DNA of 64,000 bases from Porpolomopsis calyptriformis (lineage: Eukaryota > Basidiomycota > Agaricomycetes > Agaricales > Hygrophoraceae). The notes below the pieces were generated by a model. It worked only from the letters and a program-made list of their open reading frames with translations. It was not told the origin of the DNA and ran no database searches. Below, piece by piece: positions 50,570 to 61,208 of the stretch. Every line of letters starts with the position of its first letter. The first letter of the stretch is position 1. Made by a program: the position numbers and the translations under genes. The stretch spans positions 1,283,098 through 1,347,097 of the forward strand of contig OX621164.1 in assembly GCA_951640195.1 (NCBI GenBank). Reading direction: 5' to 3'.

Positions 50570-51417
50570 AGAGATTTATTAACAATGCCGAGCTACCTAT
50601 CAGTGCTCTATGTATATCAGTGCATACCTTGACTATGATGTTTCCCTGCTGTTCACCAACATATGAATGGGTGCACTCCCTGATGCCCTGCCCGGTAGGA
50701 TCTTGCTACTATCGAAGGATAGACTGGCGACTCGCATAGTGGGTGGAGGGGTGCGGTTGGATGACCGATAAGTCGATGCCCTGGTTGAGGATGCATGCCA
50801 AGAAGCTGCAGGGCGGTGGTGCCTGTGATTGCGTTTAATATTTAAAGGCACACTCAGCCAAATCGCTAAATAGACATATCCTCTTTGGACGTCAGTCTGG
50901 GCAAGCCGAAGTTGATGGGTCTGGTGAAGGGAGGGTTGAAAGTAATGGGAGGAGTTGGGACTTGAGTGTGTAGAGGAGGTGGATGATGGGAAGGATTATA
51001 GGGTTCAAACCTGGGACGATCATGAAAGCGAAATTATGTTTGAGCATGCATCATCGTCGACCTTGTACTGTCCCTTTTTGCGTCAAATCGAATTTGTATA
51101 ATGGATGCGTCGAAGAGCCAGCACTTTGCTACAGGCGCTCGAGCATGATGGCTAGCATTGCCAATAGCTGGGAGCTTGGGATTTAAGGGCGTGGGTTACA
51201 AGGAGGCCGTTTTATCGATGGACCTGAATGAAATCGTACCGGTGGTGATTGGATCGAGGAGAGATGAATGAAAAATAAGGTAGGGTTGAACTGTTTGAAT
51301 CCGCTATGTTCCACAAGCGTGCTTGTTGCAGATTTACATGCAGTACTTTCAGCACAGGCCTCTCTGAATATAGCTGCTCATGTAACTTCTCTTCCCATGG
51401 TGGAGGCGCTAGCGAGT
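50570..51417. other. Unassigned 848-bp spacer
   Basis: Between the stops of the convergent ECD and NLR genes. On the minus strand a 53-nt intron at about 50824-50876 would join FNPPFTRPINFGLPRLTSKE to an exon ending HMLVNSRETS at 50633, but no upstream start was found. See findings. Confidence 0.3.
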
Positions 51418-54400
51418 TCACTTGGCAACATGCTTATTCCGAGGTGAATAAACAGGCCGCCTTTGACCATTATCGTCCGTCGACTGCGCTTGAATGTTAC
51501 CCCTAGCAAGCAGCAGCTTTACGATTGCACCATGTCCATTCTTAGATGTATACCAACGGGGCGTTAGACCAGAAGAGTCCTTCGAGTCGACTTGAACGTC
51601 ATCTCGAGCAAGTAGCAGCTTTACGGTGGCATGATGCCCATTCTGAGCTGCATAGAAAAGGGGGGTTTGACCATGCAAGTCCTTCGAATCTGCCTGAACG
51701 TCATCCCGATCAAGCAGTAGCTTTACGATGGCATCACACCCTCCGTAAACTGCATAAGACAGGGGTGTTAGACCAAATGAGTCCTTCGAATCTGCTTGGA
51801 CATCACCCCGAGCTAGTAGGAGCATTACGATGGCCTCACGCCCATTCTTAGCTGCATACGAAAGGGGCGTTAGACCATCTGAGTCGTTCGAGTCCACTTG
51901 AACGCTGTCCCGAGCAAGCAACAGCTTTACGATAGCATCATGTCCATTCTGAGCTGCGTACGAAAGGGGTGTTCGACCATTTGAATCTTTCAAGTCTGCT
52001 TGTACATCATCCCGAGTAAGCAGTAGCTTTACGACGGCATCATGCCCGTTCTTAGATGCGTGCGAAAGGGGCGTTTGACCATCTGAGTCGTTCGAGTCCG
52101 CTTGAAGGTCCTCACGAGTAAGCAGCAACTTTACGGTGACATCGTGCCCATATTTAGCTGCAAATGAGAGGGGCGTTTGACCATCTGAGTCGGTCGAGTC
52201 CACTTGAACATCATCCCGAGCAAGCAGCAGCTTTACGACGGTATCACGGTTAATCTCAGCTGCGTATGAAAGGGGTGTCCGACCATTCTGATCCTTCGAA
52301 TCTGCCTGAACGTCATTCCGAGCAAGCAGCAGCTTTACGATGGTATCATGCCCATTCCCAGCCGCATACGAAAGGGGCGTTCGGCCATTTGAATCCTTTG
52401 ACTCTGCTTGAACATCATCCCGAGTAAGCAGCAGCTTGACGGTGGCATCGTGGTCATTCCCAGCTGCATATGAAAGGGGCGTCCGACCATGCGAGTCCTT
52501 CGAGTCCGCTTGAACGTCATCCCGAGCAAGCAGCAACTTGACGATAGCCTCTTGCCCATTCATAGCTGCGTATGAAAGGGGCGTTGGACAACACGAATCA
52601 TTCGAGTCTGCTTGGACATCATCCCGGGCAAGCAGGAGGTTCACTAGGACATCATGCCCATTCTCAGCCGCATACGAAAGGGGGGTTTGACCAGATGTGT
52701 CTTGCGAGTCTGCTTGAACATCATCCCAAGAAAGCAGCAGCTTGGCAATGACATCACGCCCATTCTCAGCTGCATATGAAAGGGGCGTCCGACCCTCTGA
52801 GTCGTTCGAGTCTGCTTGAACGTCATCCCGAGAAAGCAGCAACTTCGCGATGGCATCATTCCCATCCTCAGCTGCACGCGAAAGGGGAGTTTGACCATTT
52901 GAGTCCCTCGAGTCCGCTTGAACATCATCCCGAGTAAGCAGCAGCTTGACGGTGGCAACATGCCTATTCTCAGCCGCATATGAAAGGGGCGTTCGTTCAT
53001 GCCAGTCCTTCGAATTCGCTTGAACGTCGTTCCGAGTAAGCAGCAGCTTTACGATGGCGTCATGCCCATTCCCAGCTGCGTACGAAAGGGGGGTTCGACT
53101 ATACAAGTGCTTTGAGTCCGCTTGAACGTCATCCCGAGCGAGCAGCAGCTTTACGATGACATCGTGCCCATTCTCAGCTGCGTGTGAAAGGGGCGTCCGA
53201 CCATTCCGATCTTTCGAGTCTGCTTGAACGTCCTCCCGAGTAAGCAACAGCTTTACAATGGTATCATACCCATTCTCAGAAGCGTATGAAAGGGGCGTTC
53301 GTTTATCCCAGTCCTTCGAGTCCGCTCGAACCTCATCCCGAGCAAGCAGCAGCTTTACAATGGCAACATGCCCATTTCTAGCCGCATATGAAAGGGGCGT
53401 TCGATCATACGAGTCCTTCGAGTCCGCTTGAACGTCATCCCGAGCGAGCAGCAGCTTTACGATGACATCGTGCCCATTCTGAGCTGCGTACGAGAGGGAC
53501 GTTCGATCATTTGAGTCCTTCGAGTCAGCTTGAACGTCATCCCGAACAAGCAGCAGTTTTACGATGGCACGATGCCCATTCTGAGCTGCATACGAGAAGG
53601 ACGTTCGACCATTCCGATCCTTCGGGTCCGCTTGAGCATCATCCCGAGTAAGCAGCAGCTTAACGGTGGCATCATGCCCATTCTCGGCTGCGTACGAAAG
53701 AGGCGTTCGACCATTTGAGTCCTCTGAGTCTGCTTGAACATCATCCCGGGCAAGCAGCAGCTTTACAATGACAACATGCCCATTTTCAGCTGCATACGAA
53801 AGGGGTGTTCGATCATACGAGTCCTTCGAGTCCACTTGAACGACATCCCGAGCAAGTAGCAGCTTTACGATGGCATCATGCCCTCTTTCGACTGCATACG
53901 AAAATGGGGTTCGACCATCGCTGTCGACCCTGTCCGGATCTGCCCCACTGGCAAGTTGGCAGCAGACAATCTCCTCCAAGCCCCAGTAAGCGGGAATATG
54001 GACGCTCGAAAAATTTCTCTGAAAGGATTGACTGTAACCGTACCCACGCTTGACAGACGCCAACATAACTTGACTGGCACATGCAACTTTAGATCCATCG
54101 CTAAGGAAATCCATTGCCAAGTTTATGATACTGTTTTGGTGTCGGCGTGCATGACGGCCCCAATTCCGGGCTGCATAATCAAGAAGAGGGTTGTCTTTCA
54201 AGAGGGATTCGAACTCGGCATCATCGTTGCAATAGCCACGCGCAAATACGTTTAGTGAAAGATAGGTGAGACAGGTTGCTGCAATTGAAGCCTCGGCGTT
54301 CGCAAGTCGAGATCCCCTTTGATTTTCAAAATATTGCTGAGTTGTGTAGTCTGTATGGCGTCCATATTAAACATATCATCAGACTAACGGTTGTTCTACT

Positions 54401-55772
54401 CACGAGCGAGGCGCACAACGTTCTCTCGCTCGTCAATCACAACCAGTCCTGCACACACAGAAGTCAGCTTGGGATTGAAGCCGAGAGCTCGATCGTCCAT
54501 GTCCATCATCTTGGGTGAAACAGCAAAGGTATGTCAAAGTTCTTCAACAGATAATGGTCGGGACGCATATACGATCCATGACAGAACCCACATCGCTAAG
54601 TCTTTTGTGTTTGTTTGCTGTTCGATCCGTTCCATAGCTTTGTCGTAAATCTTATCAATCTCGTCTGGGAGATTATCCAGAGCACGAAGCACAGCTTCTT
54701 CACTCTCCTGTTCTAGAAGTGCGTTTATATGCAAGCGCGCTAGTAAAAACCTTGCCAGAAGGTCAAATACAGAAACCTATTAAAAGTCTTGGAGACGCTC
54801 ACATGCCCCTGGAATTGTCCACAATTCGTTTTGTGGAAAGGTCTTTCAGATTAACGAGCTGATTTTGGACGCATTTCGCTATATCTTCATCAGTCGCACG
54901 AATATAGACCCGCTGCGCATCGCGAAAGTACTGTTCGATGGATGGAAGATCGCGGGACGTCACCATCAGATTGATAGATCTGGAGAAAGACCGAAGAGCT
55001 TTTAACAGTTTTTCCCGGAATCTGTTGATGTCGGAAGATTCATCCAGAGCATCCAAGACAATGAATATCCTGGCGTATCTCTTGATTTCCAGCTCCAATG
55101 CTTGGATAAGTTCGTTGAGAGTGGGGAAAGTGTTTCGGACTTTGTGACAACGATAGAATGTTTCCATGTTGTCAGATATCGCAGGACAGTCTTCGACGAA
55201 CTGCCTGAGTAGACTTGCAATAAGGTTTGTGACTGTCTGCGTGGTCTGTTCTTTGTAGTTGCAGTATATGCATGCTATCCCAACATCGCTGTCTTTGAAG
55301 AACGTTTGGAGATGGTCTACAACCACCGATCTAGAGGACAGCCGCGATCAGCCTTAAATCGATGAGCGAAGTAGACAATGCTATTACGCAATGGTCGTTT
55401 TTCCGGCACCAGCTGAACAAAACAATGAATGAAGTCAGACTCACAGAGATAGATAACTCTTACGATTCCCAGGACACCACAATGTCTGCGACGTTCCATC
55501 ACGCCAATCCAGGAATGTTGGGGATTCGAGCAGCCAGTTGCCCGTCCCCTTTTCATGGATCTGTAGAAATTGGCTATTTGAGGCTTTGAAATTGCGAGGT
55601 GATAACCAGTGTGCGATGTTGCAACGGTCTGAGTCTTGTCATTCAATTCATAGATTTGGTAGTCGAAGCTTGATAACTTACCATCATCGTAACTGGAGTT
55701 GGAATCAAACTGGTTCCCGGTCAAGCTTGCGTTAATCATCGAACGAGTCGGGCATTTCCCACAGCGAACCAT
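51418..55772 (-). CDS. NLR-like receptor: NACHT NTPase with C-terminal ankyrin array
   Basis: About 1,350 residues in seven exons. The start is either 55772 (MVRCGKCPTRSMINASLT) or 55739 (MINASLTGNQFDSNSSYDD). Introns at 55629-55681, 55413-55463 and 55331-55387 join HWLSPRNF, EKGTGNWLLESPTFLDWRDG, LWCPGN and PGAGKTTIA (P-loop, Walker A), then SVVVDHLQTFFKDSDVGIA. Walker B is IFIVLDALDESSD and sensor 1 is LMVTSRDLPSIEQYF. A winged-helix part follows: ALDNLPDEIDKIYDKAMERI, WVLSWIVYASRPLSVEELQ, LTSVCAGLVVIDE, then across 54351-54403 HYTTQQYFE. The rest is a degenerate ankyrin unit and 24 regular 34-residue repeats. Fungal NACHT-repeat proteins of this build act in non-self recognition and programmed cell death in studied cases; that role here is inference. 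Confidence 0.9.
51420..53930 (-). repeat. Array of 24 complete 102-bp ankyrin units plus one decayed unit
   Basis: Period 102 bp (34 codons). The consensus unit is G-R-T-P-L-S-Y-A-A-E-N-G-H-D-A-I-V-K-L-L, then L-A-R-D-D-V-Q-A-D-S-K-D-S-N. Units are highly alike at DNA level. The last unit (GQRRPVYSPRNKHVAK) is truncated and decayed, and the one before it is partly decayed. It lies inside the NLR coding sequence, and long open frames on the opposite strand are by-products of the repeat. Confidence 0.95.
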
Positions 55773-55813
55773 TTCTACAAAGCCCTCCCAACCAGAAAAT
55801 CCACGTCAAAATC

Positions 55814-56613
55814 ATGATACACGCAGTTCTTATCTGTCTGGTCCACATTTCTTTTTTACTCAATTTGTTGACCTAGCCCGTCTGTTCAGTCAACACCTCA
55901 GGTGTCGCCAGATTAACCAAGTTCTACACTCCTCTCCACCAACCTTCCCAACCCCTTGTGGACAAGATCTTCTCTCTGATATGTTCACGTCCTGCCGGAC
56001 TTTGCAACTTTCTCGATGCTCCTGAGTTAGAGGCGTTCTTGGGACCGAATGATAAGAAAGACGAGCGATGGCGTGTGGTATATCGAAATTATGCGACGCT
56101 CTACTTCGTCTTCGTTGTTGACGGCTCGGAGAGTGAGCTCGGGATTTTGGACTTGATCCAGGTCCGTATGTGTGGTTTTGCATGACCACTGGTTTATAAG
56201 TTTTCCGTAGGTGTTTGTCGAGTCATTGGATAGAGCGTTTGAGAACGTCTGCGAGCTAGATCTTGTCTTTCACTTCGACGAGGTACGTATTTCATTCGTA
56301 ATGGTTTTGTTGCTTCGCTCAAACTAGAATAGATACACCACATACTCGCCGAGATCATTCAGGGTGGCCTTGTCCTAGAAACAAACGTGGAAGAGATCGA
56401 TCGTTCAGGTTGGTCATACGTCTGCCATTCTCACATTGATTCATCTACATTCGAACAGTGCAGCAAGGGGCAAAGGCAAGGAAAGACTCTTTCACATCCG
56501 CAAACCCACTAGCTCTCGGTGCTGGGGGAAGTGGGGTGGGAGGTCGAGGCACTGGCTTGCAGACACCCCTCGGTTGGTTGACGACAAAAATATCAGGGGT
56601 GGGAGCGCGTTAA
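55814..56613 (+). CDS. APS3: AP-3 adaptor complex subunit sigma
   Basis: Small chain of the AP-3 coat, which sorts cargo from Golgi/endosome to vacuole. The start at 55814 gives MIHAVLI. An intron beginning in codon 8 leads to FNTSGVARLTKFYTPLHQ, then VDKIFSLICSRPAGLCNFLD, APELEAFLGPNDKKDERWRV, YATLYFVFVVDGSESELGIL, DLIQ. Further introns lead to FVESLDRAFENVCELDLVFH, FDEIHHILAEIIQGGLVLE, TNVEEI. The C-terminal extension (ALGAGGSGVGGRGTGLQTPL) is Gly-rich. The stop is at 56613. The NCELD...HHILAE block and ETNVEEI identify sigma-3 rather than sigma-1 or sigma-2. The start is 41 bp from the divergent NLR start. Confidence 0.94.
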
Positions 56614-56841
56614 CGCACCAGGGTAATGAAATATCTTGCATCCTGGCCCCAATGGCCGAAATCGGAGTGAATTTATTCGTCCCACCTCGATATTGACTCC
56701 AAATGATTGAATGCATTTGTCCGCACATAAAAGGATCATTTGTTTGTCGGATTTCAAGCCGCCACGAGTCAAGCCGCAGCCAAGGCAAGCAGTGTCCCTG
56801 GACGTCAAACGATTAGAAGGAATGGAAAGGTAAAGGAGATT

Positions 56842-57944
56842 TCACTCACGTTTCCTTTTCTTCTTTCCCGCACCGGCTGGTCCCTTCGGAGGGGGCTCAC
56901 GTGGCACAGGTGGACTGGGCGCTTTTTGCTTCTCGGGGTCCGGCACAGTAGCTGGAGGTGCGCGAGCGTGAGGCCACCGATCGATGGTTCTCGTGGTTGC
57001 GAACGTTTCCGATGGGGCATTTTCCTTGGGAAGGAACGCACTAGACTCAAAGGCAAGATTGGAGTGTGCTGCGGTAGTACGCATGGCATTGAGGAGAAGG
57101 AGGTTATTTTGTGGCCGCTTCGGCGCGGCCAAGGTGCTAGCCACGTTATGTTTTCCGGATGGGTCAGATGAGGCTGGCTGGTCGACCGTACTTGAGGGGC
57201 CTTCGCTGGTGGCACGCTTTTTGTTTGCACTATTTTCGGTGGACAGGTCCACTATTGGCCAGACGAAGCCTGTCCGAGGAGTGAAGTCCGGTCGATGAGC
57301 GCGCAGGATGTCCAGTGAGGATTGTAAAGAGTAGAGTGACGTGAGCTGCATGCTGGGCTTGAACGTGGCTGCAAGCGCGATATATGTGGAACTCACTAGG
57401 CGGTTCGAGAGGACAGTGTACAGGTCGGGGGATTGATAAATGCGATTGTTCATGATAAAATAAGCTGCCAGAGGCCGCACTGACGGTTGGAAATCTTCAA
57501 CTATAGGCGAATCAGCCAAAGGACGTAAGACGAACCTTCTTCGGGCGATATCCTTTCTCGCTTATGTATGATGAACATCGAGGGAGGAACAGCATGCACG
57601 AGGGCGAACTCGACGCCCGTAAATCGTCTGATCACAACAACATAAGCGCCGGTGGGGTTCAAATGAAGACGGTGACAGATACTTGAGCTCCTCTGCCTCA
57701 TTAATGATGGGCATCCCTGTATGCATTGTTTGCATGCGCAAAACTTGGTTGTTACTCTGAGGATCATAAAACATGGAGGTGGCGAAATATTCGAACACGT
57801 TCTCTGTTGTGAGTGGTCCGTTTGCCTGATAAATGTGTGAGCGAGAGCATGGAAGGGCTGATGAAGTGGGACCTGAATCCATTCGTGCCAAATGAAGAAT
57901 CTATGGCTGTAGTCGTCTGGCGGATGCAAATCGTTGTTGTCCAT
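56842..57944 (-). CDS. MED6: Mediator of RNA polymerase II transcription subunit 6
   Basis: Head-module subunit of Mediator. The start at 57944 gives MDNNDLHPPDDYSHRFFIWH, EWIQ. Introns then join GPLTTENVFEYFATSMFYDP, QSNNQVLRMQTMHTGMP and ELKRFTGVEFALVHAVPPSM, FIIHKRERISPEE. The last exons hold VEDFQPSVRPLAAYFIMNNR, IYQSPDLYTVLSNRL and TSLYSLQSSLDILRAHRPDF. The FEYF...SxFYD and Tyr-Phe-Ile-x-Asn-x-x-Ile-Tyr-Gln blocks are the MED6 signature. The C-terminal half is disordered, Ala/Pro-rich, and ends in a basic GAGKKKRKRE nuclear-type signal. It is divergent from the RING gene with 65 bp between starts. Confidence 0.94.
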
Positions 57945-58009
57945 GATTTTAGCAAGTCACGTTCACCGAACACGAACGACGCGCCACAACGAACACGCTC
58001 TTGCACAGA

Positions 58010-59228
58010 ATGTCCTCATCCTCATCCTCATTTGACGATATTCCAGACGAATTTGAGGGGATTGATTTTGACAAAATACCAGCCCTTTGCACGACCCCAC
58101 GTTCTTCTTCCTCAGACTTCGGATCTCCTTATTCATGTGATGATGACTGGAACCCTGCGTTCCTTGCTGAGCTTGATGCGCTAGAGAAGCAGGAGATGGG
58201 CAAACTAGCTCGTAAGCCATTCATTCCTCCGTGACTTTTTTGTCTTTTGCTTCCCTGCACCTCAGATCAGAAGGCTACCTCTGATGTTCAGACCTCACGC
58301 TTCTTTCCTAGTAAGAATGTTCCCGTTTCGCCATCTGTCGTTCCGTTTATCGCATCGCCATCCCTAATTCCAGCCGGAACTTCTTTTTCCTATCGATCCC
58401 CATGCCAAGGTGAATCCAAGAACCAGCTGTCCTTCGAAACCCGAACTCGAAAACGTGTCTCTTCGCTCCCCAGTCCCTCCAAGAAAAAGGGAAAGATGAA
58501 GGATGACGGTGTCGCACAGGTTTTAGAAGGGTTTCAGGATGAGATAACTTGTCCTATGTGCGCAGTTCATGCCTCTCATTCAATATTAGTCTTGCTGATA
58601 TCCACCCAGATGTTTTGACATCTTGTACGCCTTATCCTAAGCTCTGGTTGCTTACAAGCTAAAAACAACAACCGCAGTGTTGCTGCACATCTGGGGAATC
58701 CTTGTGGCCACACTTTCTGTGGTGAATGTGGCTGGGGTTGGATCTCACAGAATGTTCGTCCCCTGCAAACCCTTGACTTGATGATCTTATGCTGTGTTGC
58801 AGAAGAAGGCTCCGACATGTGCCGTGTGTCGTTCAAAATTATCAAAAGCATCGCCCATGATCCCCAATCTTGCTGTTGAGAACACGGTTGAAAAACATAT
58901 ACAGGCTCTCCAGTCGAATGGCAACAAGGAATGGCAGCCTGGAGGAAAGAAAATAACAGAGTGGACCGCCCGAAAACAGTAGGTTTTATATTCGTCTGCA
59001 CTGAGTAGTGTCTGACTTTGTCACCTTTGGTTTAGAAGTTGGAAGGTAGTCTCTGTGAAAAGAAGCCAAGCACTGAAACGTGGTGCGACCAATCGAGGAC
59101 GACGTCTTGCCTATGTTGATGCTGAGTGGGCTGCATATTCAGATGGATCCGATGGAGAGGATGACTGGGTTGGGATAATGGACGCGACTGTGAGGATGAC
59201 GCGCTCGACGACGAGACGGGGTGGTTAG
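58010..59228 (+). CDS. RING-finger protein (putative E3 ubiquitin ligase)
   Basis: The start at 58010 gives MSSSSSSFDDIPDEFEGIDF, an acidic low-complexity head, then Ser-rich sequence and a basic stretch (TRKRVSSLPSPSKKKGKMK). The C3HC4 RING is pieced together from three exons: DEITCPI-CFDIF (with a 15-nt microexon at 58610-58624), VAAHLGNPCGHTFCGECGWG, WISQN and KKAPTCAVCRSKLSKASPMI. After it come NLAVENTVEKHIQALQSNG and ITEWTARK, then a last exon rich in Arg/Lys and acidic residues ending RSTTRRGG at 59228. The RING ligands Cys-x2-Cys, Cys-x-His-x2-Cys-x2-Cys and Cys-x2-Cys are all in place. No second domain is recognised, so the substrate is unknown. Confidence 0.85.
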
Positions 59229-59315
59229 GCCGTAATGTTATTCTCGTAAAGGCGTAAACCGCGTCTTGTCTGTACATGCACATCTACATACACCATCACT
59301 TCAACAAATCACTCG

Positions 59316-60189
<874 letters not shown>

Positions 60190-60236
60190 TTGTATTGGGA
60201 TAGTACAAATATAATTTGGGCGCTACACGCAAATGA

Positions 60237-61060
60237 TTATTCTACATCAGACATCTCGCCAAGAGCACCGAATTCCATCGCTGAAACCAGCGAACTTGTC
60301 CTCGTCTGAACGGCTCCTTTCATTTCTTGATGCAAAACTGTACAAGCCTCACAAGCTAGTTTGAGAATATCCTCGAATCGGTCGACATGTACTCGGTTTT
60401 CCAGAGCGACCAGCACCACCTTCTTCGACCTCGGCATCAAGGCAACCGTCATGTTCGGAATATCACTCTCCTCGAGAGACGTGAGATCGAGAAGCGGTTC
60501 CGTGGAGTGTACGCCACCTGTGACGGCGCAAACAAAGTCCAAGAGAGGAATTCCAGCATTTACAAGTGCAAGAGTGGTACCGTTAATGCAGGCTTGGAGT
60601 ACTCCCCCATCTTGTTGCAGCACTTGGACGAAAATATCGATCTGGGATCGAGGGAAAAGATGGGTCTGCACCACAGGCTCGAAAGTTGACCGAATCGTCG
60701 ATGCCAACTCTAACAGTGATCTGTGGAGGTTTACAAAATCGGATACATGACATGTTTGTGAAATCGACCCAGGGGAACATACTTGTCTCCCCGCGAGCGT
60801 TTCCTGCGTTCCCAAGTGCTGAAAGGCGATACATTTACATCCACATTGATGTTGGCCCGGTCATGACTCGTCTGAGATCGTAATTTGGCCTCTCGAGGTC
60901 CAAAAACCGATATGATAACCTGAGTCAAACCATGGGTGATGGTTGCCGAACCGTCCGCGAGGCCTGGTTGATCGAGTTTGATTGTCATCCCTCGAAGTTC
61001 GTACTGTCTGCGGCCATCAGAACGGTAGCCGCCATCGTTGAGTATCTCATGTTTCGATCC
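60237..61060 (-). CDS. SKI6: Exosome complex subunit RRP41 (RNase PH fold)
   Basis: Ring subunit of the RNA exosome. Recognised exons begin at 61060 with HEILNDGGYRSDGRRQYELR, then MTIKLDQPGLADGSATITHG, LTQVIISVFGPREAKLRSQT, HDRANINVDVNVSPFST, RRKRSRGDK, LLELASTIRSTFEPVVQTHL, PRSQIDIFVQVLQQDGGVLQ, INGTTLALVNAGIPLLDFVC. The end is SLVSAMEFGALGEMSDVE at 60237. The true start must lie in a short upstream exon that I could not fix; a Met at 61187 (MFGSKNRGL, spliced at a GTGACA donor) is one in-frame option. The family is catalytically inactive in eukaryotes. GPRE and the RSDGRR motif separate it from RRP46 and MTR3. Confidence 0.9.
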
Positions 61061-61208
61061 CTGTCTTGGAAGGCAAGACCTTGGTCAGTACTGTTAAACA
61101 TGGAAGGAAAACACAAACCATTCCGAGAAAGGTGGATTTGACCAAAACCAGGTATGTCACCAGGCCTCTGTTTTTTGAGCCAAACATCCGAACGCGCTCC
61201 TTACCCTG

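Noticed and set aside
51420..53930. CRISPR-like regular repeat
   Set aside because: The 102-bp units are contiguous codon-based repeats with no spacers, inside a coding frame of a eukaryotic gene.
51546..54255. Long open frames on the plus strand through the ankyrin array
   Set aside because: They are read-through by-products of the 102-bp periodic coding sequence on the minus strand; their translations are repetitive and carry no domain.
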